A DNA stretch of 64,000 nt, taken from assembly GCF_000722545.1 (NCBI RefSeq), contig NZ_JNVM01000046.1:1-64000 (forward strand), given 5' to 3'. The translations under genes and the position numbers were made by a program. Shown here piece after piece: positions 36,424-44,540 of the stretch. A model generated the notes under the pieces. The model was not told where the DNA came from. It saw only the letters and a list, made by a program, of their open reading frames with translations, and did not search any database. The DNA is from Paenibacillus tyrphae (GTDB lineage Bacteria > Bacillota > Bacilli > Paenibacillales > NBRC-103111). The number at the start of each line of letters is the position of its first letter. The stretch's first letter is position 1.

Positions 36424-36475
36424 AAAAAAGGCCGTGCTCCGCAACCGCATTGACGGCTGAAGAGCACGGCCTTGT
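36424..36475 (-). terminator. Terminator of the stalk-domain protein gene
   Basis: AAGGCCGTGCTC / GAGCACGGCCTT, with TTTTTTC on the minus-strand 3' side. Confidence 0.85.
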
Positions 36476-36484
36476 TATTTTGAT

Positions 36485-38260
36485 TTATTCCGCACGCTCG
36501 TCAAGCGGATAGAAGATCAAATCGATCGGCAGCGCCGAGCCGGCCGGCGGACTGAACTCGATATCGAGCGAATCTTCTTTGCCCGTCGTCTTGGCCAAAA
36601 TCTGCATGCCGTCGAATGCGGTCATTACGCCGGATTCGGGCGCCAGACGGATGTCGCCGTTAATTTTGAACGGTCCTTTGTATACGCCGCCCTTAGGCAA
36701 AATCATGACGGCCATCTTCCGAGGCTTGTCGGCATGAATCTTATAAATGACGCCGTAGTTACCATCGTTCTTCACTTCCTTCTTGCGCATCGGATCGTAT
36801 CCCGGCTGGAACGGATCGGTAATGCCGTCGCCAATAACAAGGCGGGACGGCTGCGTAAAGGAAGATGCATCGATCTTCCACGTCATCTCAGAAACCGGGA
36901 ATGACCCCCTCACGTGCCCGTTGAACGCGAGCAGCGGCAGAGTCTGCGAATTTTGGGAAATTTCGCGGTCCACCACGAACGAGAACTGCACTTTTCCGTC
37001 CGTCTCGACATCGTAGAACAAGTTAACGCCCTGATCCGGATAGAAGTCCGGCATTTGCTTGTAAATAAACGTTTGGTGAGCCGGAATCGTCATCGTATCG
37101 TTGATCTGGTCGTTCATCAGAAAATCGACCGTCGCTTCGCTGCCGATCAGATTGGCATACACCGAAGGCCATACTTCGCCTTTGTTCGTCGTTTTGATCG
37201 TAATCGGCTTGTCTGTCATGTTTTTGGCAAGAATCGCCAGGCTGAGCTTTTCCTTCGTCCCGTTGACGTGATCGGCATACAAACGCCCTTTGCCTTCCAC
37301 TTCATCCTGGTACAAAATGCCCCGCTCCGTGAACGTCTCCGGGCTATCGCTGACGAGCAGCTTGCGCGAACGATCTTCACTTACCGTCTTCGGCAGCTGC
37401 GGCAGCTCCCAGAACGCTCCCCAGAGCATGCTCCAATCGGTCTTGATAAACGATCCGACCGGTTTCATGAAGATCGGATATTCGATCGCACTCAGATAAG
37501 TCTCGTTGGTGATGACCAGATTCCGGGTATATGTCTCACTCTTATTGCCGTGAATATCCGATACGGTCAGCGTGATCGGATACGTCCCCGGAGTGAAAAA
37601 GGCTTCCTGCTTCCCGGTCCACTCATACCGCTGGATGCCTTCCGCATCCGGGTCATAGCTGAGATCCACGTATTTGACCGGTTCTCCGATCTTGTAGCTC
37701 GGCTTGGCAAACGTAAATTTCGCTACCGGATTCGAGTTGCCCCGATTCGGATCGTAAATCCCCGTCGGCGTCTTCACATGCAGCACTTCCACGCGGCGCA
37801 GCTCGTTGTTGTACGTATACTTCGCTCCCATGTAATCGGCCAGCCATGTCAGCTTAATCATCAAGCGGCCGTTTACGATTGCAGCTACGTCGTCAAACTT
37901 CATCCAATAGCCGTTAATCCACACCGACTTGTTGTCGATGTCGATCATAATGTTGTGGGTCGGCGTCTCCATGTTGATCTGACGCGTCTTGTCGTTCCAT
38001 TCGACCTTCATCCCGAACGCATCGCCCAAAAACTTGGCTGGCACGAACGTCTTGTCCTTCAGAATCGTCGCAGGCGCATCCAGCTTCACCTGCTTGCCAT
38101 TCAAGAAGGCATCGGGCTTATCGATATACAGCAGCACATAGGTCGTTCCGGACGCCATCGGCGCTTCTTTCTCTGCGGCGGATGCCAGCGGCGCAATGCC
38201 AAACGACAACAGCATGGCCATAACCAGCAGAACGACCCATTCTTTCTTCAACGGCTTCAT
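36485..38260 (-). CDS. Secreted stalk-domain/PKD-like protein
   Basis: 591 residues. A Sec signal peptide occupies residues 1-28 (core VVLLVMAMLLSFGIAPLASA). Residues about 40-165 are a copper amine oxidase N-terminal (stalk) domain: KTFVPAKFLGDAFGMKVEWND and the second repeat NGRLMIKLTWLADYMGAKYTYN. Residues about 185-265 resemble a PKD domain (PVAKFTF, then PGTYPITLTVSDIHGN). The C-terminal 300 residues are beta-rich and unassigned. It lies at the cell surface. Monocistronic on the minus strand, with its own terminator shared in space with clpP. No catalytic motif seen. Confidence 0.85.
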   Translation of the reverse strand: MKPLKKEWVVLLVMAMLLSFGIAPLASAAEKEAPMASGTTYVLLYIDKPDAFLNGKQVKLDAPATILKDKTFVPAKFLGDAFGMKVEWNDKTRQINMETPTHNIMIDIDNKSVWINGYWMKFDDVAAIVNGRLMIKLTWLADYMGAKYTYNNELRRVEVLHVKTPTGIYDPNRGNSNPVAKFTFAKPSYKIGEPVKYVDLSYDPDAEGIQRYEWTGKQEAFFTPGTYPITLTVSDIHGNKSETYTRNLVITNETYLSAIEYPIFMKPVGSFIKTDWSMLWGAFWELPQLPKTVSEDRSRKLLVSDSPETFTERGILYQDEVEGKGRLYADHVNGTKEKLSLAILAKNMTDKPITIKTTNKGEVWPSVYANLIGSEATVDFLMNDQINDTMTIPAHQTFIYKQMPDFYPDQGVNLFYDVETDGKVQFSFVVDREISQNSQTLPLLAFNGHVRGSFPVSEMTWKIDASSFTQPSRLVIGDGITDPFQPGYDPMRKKEVKNDGNYGVIYKIHADKPRKMAVMILPKGGVYKGPFKINGDIRLAPESGVMTAFDGMQILAKTTGKEDSLDIEFSPPAGSALPIDLIFYPLDERAE

Positions 38261-38410
38261 TCCCTCTACTCCTCTTTCTGCGCTTCTAATGGTGCCCGAT
38301 ACAGAAAAAACCTTTTCCGGTTCAAAGACACGTCAAATTAGACGCATCAGCCCAAAAAAGGTTGCGCTTTATTTACAGGTATCATATGTGACAAAATAAG
38401 GAACGCCGCA

Positions 38411-38439
38411 AAGAAAAAAAGCTTCCGGATCGGAAGCCC
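38411..38439 (-). terminator. Terminator of the HPr/Crh gene
   Basis: GGGCTTCCGATCCGGAAGC on the minus strand followed by TTTTTTTC. Confidence 0.85.
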
Positions 38440-38448
38440 TGTGGCGGT

Positions 38449-38718
38449 TTATTGGTTTTCCAGCTCTTCCTTGCTGACCAATGTGACTAAAGCGTTTACA
38501 GCCTGTTCGGCGTCCGAACCTTCTGCACTTATGTGAACTTCGGTTCCTGTGCTGATGGCCAAACTCATAATGCCCATAATACTTTTGGCATTGACCTTCT
38601 TCTCGTCCTTCTCCACAAAAATCTCCGAAGAAAACTTATTCGCTTCCTGTACGAAAAGCGCTGCCGGTCTGGCGTGAAGGCCTGTTTTCAACTTGACGAC
38701 TACTGGGCGTCTCGACAT
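38449..38718 (-). CDS. crh: HPr-like phosphocarrier at the crh locus
   Basis: 89-residue HPr-family protein. Ser46 is in VNAKSIMGIMSLAIS, the site for HPr kinase; its phospho-form would be a CcpA co-repressor. The sequence follows Crh closely (LKTGL.ARPAALFVQEAN), and the locus after whiA-yvcK-rapZ is that of crh in B. subtilis. However, position 15 is His (TGLHARPAAL), whereas B. subtilis Crh has Gln. The protein can therefore in principle also take phosphate from enzyme I. No ptsI or ptsG is nearby. Whether this is the only HPr of the organism cannot be seen here. hprK is present at 57852-58790. Confidence 0.88.
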   Translation of the reverse strand: MSRRPVVVKLKTGLHARPAALFVQEANKFSSEIFVEKDEKKVNAKSIMGIMSLAISTGTEVHISAEGSDAEQAVNALVTLVSKEELENQ

Positions 38719-38900
38719 GCAACCAATACCCCCTACAATCTTTGAATTCCTAAAATAAGGAAGGGCATAACGCCCTTAGCGTAAACGAATACATCGTCCT
38801 GCGGGACATAAACAAACGGTTTACCAACGATTTCGGCTTTGAAGCGCAATCTGGAAGACAGTCTACCCGAAACCGATTTAAAAAAAGCGATTTTTCAAAC

Positions 38901-38912
38901 ATTATATCATTT
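38901..38912 (-). promoter_or_regulatory. Extended -10 promoter upstream of crh
   Basis: Minus strand TG-A-TATAAT (TATAAT at 38901-38906), about 180 nt upstream of the HPr/Crh start; no good -35. It would separate crh from whiA transcription. Confidence 0.5.
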
Positions 38913-38976
38913 TTCGGCAGTTTGCACTAGAATTATTGCAAATTTACACAAAAAATCTATAATTGGCCGATTCTAC

Positions 38977-39915
38977 TCACGATTTTCGCAGCTTTTCAGC
39001 CAATTCATCGATCTTGCGCAGCCGGTGGTTTACCCCGGATTTGCTGACTTTGCCTTTCAGCAGATCGCCGACCTCTTTAAGGTTCATATCTGGATGCTTG
39101 AGCCGGATCTCCGCCACTTCCCGCAGCTTGTCGGGCAGGTTATCGAGCCCCATTTCCTTTTGCAGCAGCCGGATGTTGTCGATCTGCCGGACGGCAGCAC
39201 CGATCGTCTTGTTCAGATTGGCGGTTTCGCAGTTGACCAGACGGTTCACGGAATTGCGCATATCCTTCATAATCCGAACGTCCTCGAACCGGAGAAGCGC
39301 TTGGTGAGCGCCGATCAGGCTTAGAAACTCGATGATTCTCTCGCCTTCTTTGATGTACAGGACAAAGCCCTTTTTCCGCTCAATGCATCTGGCATTCAGA
39401 TCGAACTCGTTGGCCAGCCGCACCAGAGCCTGACAGTGCTCCTCGTACATCGAATAAATCTCCAAGTGGTACGACGACCCCTCCGGATTGTTCACGGAGC
39501 CACCCGCAAGGAACGCCCCGCGCAAATAAGCTCGCTTGCAGCAGTCGCGTTTAATGATCTCCGACTCGATGCCCGGGGTGAACATAAATCCTTCGGAGAC
39601 GATATGCAGATCCGAGAGTAGGACCTGCACTTGATTCGGCACGCGCACGATATACACGTTATTTTTTTTGAGCCGCATTTTTTTGCGGACGAGCAGCTCG
39701 GTATGCACCTTGAACGATTTTTTGAGCAGCGAATAAATGCGTCTTGCGATCGCGGCGTTTTCCGTCGAAATATCGAGGACGATCTTCTGGCTGGTCAACT
39801 GCACAGCCCCGTTCATGCGGATGAGAGCGGATAGCTCCGCTTTCTCGCAGCAGCTCTCCGACTCCAACATGGTCAGCTCTTTTTTCGTCTGGGCGGCGAA
39901 GGACATGGGAATCAC
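38977..39915 (-). CDS. whiA: DNA-binding protein WhiA
   Basis: 312 residues. N-terminal LAGLIDADG-like fold (ESCCEKAELSALIRMNG ... KRAYLRGAFLAGGSVNNPEGSSYHLE), and a C-terminal helix-turn-helix (LREVAEIRLKHPDMNLKEVGDLL, then VSKSGVNHRLRKI). In Bacillus WhiA supports cell division and chromosome segregation; in Streptomyces it controls sporulation. ATG 39915 overlaps the yvcK stop by 4 nt. Order rapZ-yvcK-whiA-crh as in B. subtilis. Confidence 0.95.
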   Translation of the reverse strand: MIPMSFAAQTKKELTMLESESCCEKAELSALIRMNGAVQLTSQKIVLDISTENAAIARRIYSLLKKSFKVHTELLVRKKMRLKKNNVYIVRVPNQVQVLLSDLHIVSEGFMFTPGIESEIIKRDCCKRAYLRGAFLAGGSVNNPEGSSYHLEIYSMYEEHCQALVRLANEFDLNARCIERKKGFVLYIKEGERIIEFLSLIGAHQALLRFEDVRIMKDMRNSVNRLVNCETANLNKTIGAAVRQIDNIRLLQKEMGLDNLPDKLREVAEIRLKHPDMNLKEVGDLLKGKVSKSGVNHRLRKIDELAEKLRKS

Positions 39916-40901
39916 CTCTTCTTGAACATCCAGCTCTCCACCAGTTGATAAATATGTTGACTCAGCTTCTCGGCGTCATGACGCAGATAGGTCCGGAACA
40001 GAACGAGCTGATCGGCAATGACCTTATAGCCCTGCTTCGTCACTTCGTCCAAATCGAGCGGAACGATCTTGGCCCCTTGCTCGGCATACTTGCTCTGCAC
40101 CTGCTCCGGGATGTTCCCGTTGTTCACGATCACGTAGTCGAACAGCTCGCTGCCGACGTGGTCGCGCACCGCTTTGAGATGGTCGCTGACCTTGTAATCG
40201 TCGGTTTCGCCCGGCTGCGTCATCACGTTGCAAATAAAAATTTTGAGCGCATTCGAATCGACGATCGTTTTCGCGATTTCCGGCACCAGCAGATTGGGCA
40301 AAATGCTCGTATACAAGCTTCCCGGACCGACCAGAATCGCGTCCGCCTCCCGCAGCGCCTCCAGCGCCTCCGGAAGCGCCCGAACGTCCTTCGGCTCGAT
40401 GAACAGTTGGCGGATGACGCCTCCTGCCTTCGGGATATTAGACTCGCCCTCGACAACCGAGCCGTCCTCCATCAACGCCCGCAGCACGATCGAGTGATCG
40501 GAAGCCGGAAGAACGCGCCCCCGCACGGCCAGTACCCGGCTTAGCTCGCGCACGCCGGTGACGAAATCACCGGTGATATCGCACATGGCTGCCAACATTA
40601 GGTTACCCAAACTATGACCTGCCAATCCGTTGCCTTTATCAAAACGATAATCGAGCAGCTGACCGAGCAGCGGCTCCACGTCCGCCAGTGCAGACAAGAC
40701 ATTACGAATGTCGCCCGGCGGAATCATTTCCAGCTCCGACCGCAAAATGCCCGAGCTTCCCCCATCATCGGCTACGGTGACAATCGCCGTAATGTCCACG
40801 GGCTTATGCTTTAGTCCCCGAAGCATGACCGACAGCCCGGTCCCCCCGCCGATCACGACGATACGCGGAATGTACGTTTCCCTCTCCCGGTCAAACGTCA
40901 T
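39912..40901 (-). CDS. yvcK: YvcK/CofD-like gluconeogenesis factor
   Basis: 329 residues of the CofD-like superfamily. N-terminal VVIGGGTGLSVMLRGLK binds UDP-sugars in related proteins; VTVADDGGSSGILRSEL and GPGSLYTSILPNL are family marks. In B. subtilis YvcK is needed for growth on gluconeogenic sources and for normal cell shape. It overlaps rapZ and whiA by 4 nt each, so the three genes are translated as one coupled set. Confidence 0.95.
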   Translation of the reverse strand: MTFDRERETYIPRIVVIGGGTGLSVMLRGLKHKPVDITAIVTVADDGGSSGILRSELEMIPPGDIRNVLSALADVEPLLGQLLDYRFDKGNGLAGHSLGNLMLAAMCDITGDFVTGVRELSRVLAVRGRVLPASDHSIVLRALMEDGSVVEGESNIPKAGGVIRQLFIEPKDVRALPEALEALREADAILVGPGSLYTSILPNLLVPEIAKTIVDSNALKIFICNVMTQPGETDDYKVSDHLKAVRDHVGSELFDYVIVNNGNIPEQVQSKYAEQGAKIVPLDLDEVTKQGYKVIADQLVLFRTYLRHDAEKLSQHIYQLVESWMFKKR

Positions 40902-41797
40902 TTCTTCACCTCAACCCGGTCGCGTTCGGAATCGCGGTGGCTGACCCGAACGACTTCCGTTTCGCTATTGCCCATCATTTTACCGAGATATTCGGCAATC
41001 GCCACCGAACGGTGCTTACCGCCCGTACAGCCGATGCCGATGACGATCTGGCTCTTGCCTTCCTTCTTGTACTGGGGAACGAGAAAGTGGAGCATATCGA
41101 GCAGCTTCGCGAGAAACTCCTGCGTTTCGGTCCACTTCATGACATATTCGTACACATCCGGGTCTTGCCCGGTATTGGGACGCAGATTGTCCACATAATG
41201 CGGATTCGGCAAAAAGCGGACATCAAAAATAAGATCGGCGTCGATCGGAATACCGTACTTGAATCCGAACGAGATGACGTTGATCGAAATGCCGCTGTTT
41301 TCGAGGTTGGTGAACCGGGATATGATTTTTTCCTTCAACTGCGCCGGCTTCAGGCTCGATGTATCGATCACCTGCGTAGCGTGGCCTTTGAGCTCCTCCA
41401 GCAGCTTGCGCTCCTGCTGAATCCCTTCCAGCGGGGCGCCTGTCGGAGCAAGCGGGTGCTTGCGCCGGCTTTCTTTATACCGCTGCACCAGCGTCGAATC
41501 CATCGCGTCGAGGAACAAAATCTCGTGCGTCAGCGTGTAGTTCTCGCTCAAGTAGCGCAGCGATTCGGACAGCGAAGTGAAAAACTCTCTCCCCCGCAGG
41601 TCGATGACCAGCGCAACTTTGCCGATCCGGCCCTTGGACTGCTCGATCAGCTCGGCAAATTTGGGAATCAACACCGGAGGAAGGTTATCCACGCAAAAAA
41701 AGCCCAAGTCTTCCAAGCTCTGCACCGCAATCGTCTTGCCGGCTCCGGACATGCCCGTAATGATAACCAGCTTTCCGAGAGTTTGCATATCTTCCAT
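40898..41797 (-). CDS. rapZ: RapZ/YvcJ nucleotide-binding protein
   Basis: 299 residues. P-loop GMSGAGKT (residues 15-22), FFCVDNLPP, and the C-terminal GCTGGKHRSVAIAEYL. RapZ in E. coli binds glucosamine-6-phosphate and the small RNA GlmZ; in B. subtilis the YvcJ homologue has GTPase activity and affects competence. First gene of the set, ATG 41797 with AGGAGGAGC upstream. Confidence 0.95.
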   Translation of the reverse strand: MEDMQTLGKLVIITGMSGAGKTIAVQSLEDLGFFCVDNLPPVLIPKFAELIEQSKGRIGKVALVIDLRGREFFTSLSESLRYLSENYTLTHEILFLDAMDSTLVQRYKESRRKHPLAPTGAPLEGIQQERKLLEELKGHATQVIDTSSLKPAQLKEKIISRFTNLENSGISINVISFGFKYGIPIDADLIFDVRFLPNPHYVDNLRPNTGQDPDVYEYVMKWTETQEFLAKLLDMLHFLVPQYKKEGKSQIVIGIGCTGGKHRSVAIAEYLGKMMGNSETEVVRVSHRDSERDRVEVKK

Positions 41798-41861
41798 GGC
41801 TGCTCCTCCTGAGGACGCTCGGAGATCCGGTGTATGGCTGCGCGTCGGTGAAGGCCCTTCG

Positions 41862-41928
41862 GGTCCTGTTTAAATCGCGTTCCTATCAATATACTCACTA
41901 AGGCGGGAACGCGATTTAAAAAGGGACC
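41862..41928. repeat. Long inverted repeat between glucokinase and rapZ
   Basis: Perfect 15-bp arms TTTAAATCGCGTTCC (41869-41883) and GGAACGCGATTTAAA (41906-41920) with a 22-nt loop, extended outward by GGTCC / GGACC. No typical T-run follows on the minus strand. The spacer 41812-42118 contains no gene. Confidence 0.7.
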
Positions 41929-42118
41929 ACGTAAACTCTACGGGCTCTTCACCGCCGCTTTCGCCCATGGGATTCCTCGCTATATATCTATCTGTTGGCG
42001 CTTTGCAATTTCTCGCGCCGGTTGTTTATACGTGAAAATCCAGCCCGGGTTTCTAGGCTCCAGCGGTTTCCAGACCGATGCGCAGGCTTCATGAGCCGTG
42101 CAGATTAGTCGCCTGCCT

Positions 42119-43069
42119 CTAGCTGTGCAGGTTGAGGCCCGCCGCGCCGACGACGCCGGCATCGTTGCCGAGAACGGCAGGAACGATGTCCACGCCTTCT
42201 TTTGCTGTCTCCTGGGCATACTCGTTATAGTACTTGCGGATGGCATCGAACAGGATGTCGCCTGCCTTGGATACACCGCCGCCCACGATAAAACGCTGCG
42301 GGTTCAGAACGACGGAAATCGCCGCCATCGATTTGCCGAGATACAGCGCGGCGCGGTTAATGATCCGCAGCGCCGTTTCGTCGCCCGTTTTAGCCGCGTC
42401 AAACACGTCTTTCGCCATAATATTCTCGACAAGCGCCAGAGACGTATGCTCGCCCCGCTCTACGGCTTCTTTGGCCATGCGGATAATACCTGTCGCTGAC
42501 GATACAGTCTCCAGACAGCCTTTCTTGCCGCAGCCGCATTCGATGGCTTCGAGATCTGGCACGACAACCATGTGGCCAAGCTCGCCAGCCATGCCGTTGT
42601 AGCCCTGATAGATGCGGCCGTGGATAATGACCCCGCCGCCTACTCCGGTGCCCAGCGTATAGCAGACGACATTCGGAATGCCCGCGCCTGCGCCGCTCCA
42701 TGCTTCCCCAAGCGCAGCTACGTTGGCGTCGTTGTCGATTTTAACCGTTTTGCCAAGCTTCTCTTCCAGAATCTTCTTGACCGGCACGTTGCGCCAGCCC
42801 AGGTTGGGCGACAGCTTGATGAAGCCTTCGGGAATGTCCATGAACCCGGCGATTCCCGCACCGATGCCGGCGACTTGCTCCCATTCGTATGGAGATTCGT
42901 CAACCAGCTTACGCACATATTGCGCGATATTTTCCAGCACTACCTCTGCGCCATGTTCGGTACCGGTCGGGCCTTCGTACGTTTGCAGCAGCTTGCCCTG
43001 CGCATCGCACAATCCGACTTTAATCGCGGTTCCTCCCAAATCGACTCCTACATAAACACGTTCTCCCAT
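42119..43069 (-). CDS. glcK: Glucokinase, ROK family
   Basis: 316 residues. N-terminal ATP motif VGVDLGGTAIKVGL, sugar site NDANVAALGEAW with the catalytic Asp, and the ROK zinc motif CGCGKKGCLE near 180. It phosphorylates intracellular glucose to glucose-6-phosphate. Monocistronic, between the rapZ set and trxB. Regulation by catabolite control is possible but no cre box was identified. Confidence 0.93.
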   Translation of the reverse strand: MGERVYVGVDLGGTAIKVGLCDAQGKLLQTYEGPTGTEHGAEVVLENIAQYVRKLVDESPYEWEQVAGIGAGIAGFMDIPEGFIKLSPNLGWRNVPVKKILEEKLGKTVKIDNDANVAALGEAWSGAGAGIPNVVCYTLGTGVGGGVIIHGRIYQGYNGMAGELGHMVVVPDLEAIECGCGKKGCLETVSSATGIIRMAKEAVERGEHTSLALVENIMAKDVFDAAKTGDETALRIINRAALYLGKSMAAISVVLNPQRFIVGGGVSKAGDILFDAIRKYYNEYAQETAKEGVDIVPAVLGNDAGVVGAAGLNLHS

Positions 43070-43274
43070 ACCTGTCGAATCACCTCGTACCCTATCCGTT
43101 ATCTATAAGCTCCTGTTCCAACTATAAGCCAACCTCCCTAGAAGGTCAAGATTAGCCAAAGGGAAGCCGGAGACTCCTCCGAGAGTGTGTCGAGAAAGTG
43201 TCAATGACCGCTTTCCGACCGATAATCACGGAAAAGTGCCCCCAAGAAGCTCAAGACGTAACGTTATTTTTTTA

Positions 43275-43505
43275 GATATAGAATTTATAAGTTATCAGCC
43301 GAGCTGATTGAATTCTATATCGCAAGAAAAGCTTCCACTAAAACACGAATGTATTTTCCTCGAAAAGGCTTCGATAAGAAGCTTTTCTTAACGATATAGA
43401 ATTTATAAATTTTCAGCGAAGCTGAACAAATTCTATATCACAAGAAAAACTTCCGCTAAACCGCGGTCGCTCATCCATGAATAGACTTCGATAGAAGTTT
43501 TTCTT
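43275..43505. repeat. Two tandem copies of a palindromic intergenic repeat
   Basis: Units at 43275-43390 and 43393-43505. Each contains a palindrome GATATAGAATTT...AAATTCTATATC-like around AGC..GCT, and a second one AAGAAAA(G/A)CTTCC...GAAG(C/T)TTTTCTT. The two copies are about 80% identical. Intergenic, in the glcK-trxB gap. Confidence 0.8.
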
Positions 43506-43513
43506 ATAAGCAT

Positions 43514-43544
43514 GAAAAAGGCGTAGAACGCGGGGTTCCACGCC
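43514..43544 (-). terminator. Terminator of trxB
   Basis: GGCGTGGAAC / GTTCTACGCC on the minus strand followed by TTTTTC. Confidence 0.82.
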
Positions 43545-43556
43545 TAAATGGCGTTG

Positions 43557-44504
43557 TTACAGGGACTTGCTCCAGTCGTGCACCATATGTCCTTCCAGGA
43601 ACTTCTCGCAGTCGAGCGCCGCCATACAGCCGCTGCCGGCCGCCGTAATCGCTTGGCGGTATTTGCTGTCCTGCACGTCGCCGCAGGCAAAGACGCCTTC
43701 GACGTTGGTCAGGGACGTACCCGGCTTGACCAAAATGTACCCGACTTCATCCGTGACGATTTGCCCGCCGAGGAAGTCCGTGTTCGGCTTATGCCCGATT
43801 GCCACAAAGATACCGTCGGTTTCGATAATTTCCTCTTCGCCGGTCTCGTTGTTTTTCACCTTCAAGCCGGTCACGCCCTTCTCGCCGGAAACAACTTCCA
43901 GCGGCGTGCGGTCCAGGCTCCATGTAATTTTCTCGTTTTGGCGCGCGCGGTCCTGCATGATTTTGGAGGCGCGCAGCTCGTTTCTGCGGTGCACCAGGCG
44001 CACTTCCGTTGCAAAACGGGTCAGGAAGTTCGCTTCCTCCATCGCCGAGTCGCCGCCGCCCACGACGATAATCTTCTTGCCGCGGAAGAAGAAGCCGTCA
44101 CACGTTGCGCAGGTGCTGACGCCGCGGCCGATGCTTTCCTTCTCGTTTGTAATACCGAGCAGCTTCGCCGAAGCACCGGTCGAGATGATGAGCGATTCGG
44201 CTTCGATATCACCGAGGCCTTCCACATTCAGCTTGAACGGACGCTTGGACAGATCGACCTTGTTCACCCAGCCCGTTTTGAACTCGGCGCCGAAACGCTC
44301 CGCTTGTTTCCGCATGTTGTCCATGAGCTCCGGGCCCATGATTCCTTCCGGGAACCCTGGGAAGTTCTCGACTTCGGTGGTCGTCGTCAATTGTCCGCCT
44401 GGCTCCGGTCCTTCGATGACGAGCGGGTTCAGGTTGGCGCGGGCCAAATAGATGGCAGCCGTGAGTCCCGCCGGGCCGGTTCCGATTACGATCGATTTGT
44501 ACAT
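43557..44504 (-). CDS. trxB: Thioredoxin reductase
   Basis: 315 residues, low-molecular-weight thioredoxin reductase. FAD site GTGPAGLTAAIYLARANL at the N terminus, redox-active CATCDGFFFRGK (Cys near 134 and 137), NADPH site GGGDSAMEEA, and the C-terminal GVFACGDVQDSKYRQ. It reduces thioredoxin with NADPH. 36 bp downstream of the TPR gene, as with yvcD-trxB in B. subtilis. Confidence 0.97.
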   Translation of the reverse strand: MYKSIVIGTGPAGLTAAIYLARANLNPLVIEGPEPGGQLTTTTEVENFPGFPEGIMGPELMDNMRKQAERFGAEFKTGWVNKVDLSKRPFKLNVEGLGDIEAESLIISTGASAKLLGITNEKESIGRGVSTCATCDGFFFRGKKIIVVGGGDSAMEEANFLTRFATEVRLVHRRNELRASKIMQDRARQNEKITWSLDRTPLEVVSGEKGVTGLKVKNNETGEEEIIETDGIFVAIGHKPNTDFLGGQIVTDEVGYILVKPGTSLTNVEGVFACGDVQDSKYRQAITAAGSGCMAALDCEKFLEGHMVHDWSKSL

Positions 44505-44540
44505 AGAGGTTCCTCCTATCGCATCTTCTCGATCTCTATA

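Noticed and set aside
42719..43055. Plus-strand frames opposite glucokinase
   Set aside because: Antisense shadows of glcK with no start site or homology.
43262..43510. CRISPR-like array in the glcK-trxB gap
   Set aside because: Only two long diverged units with internal palindromes and no regular spacers; no cas genes in the window.
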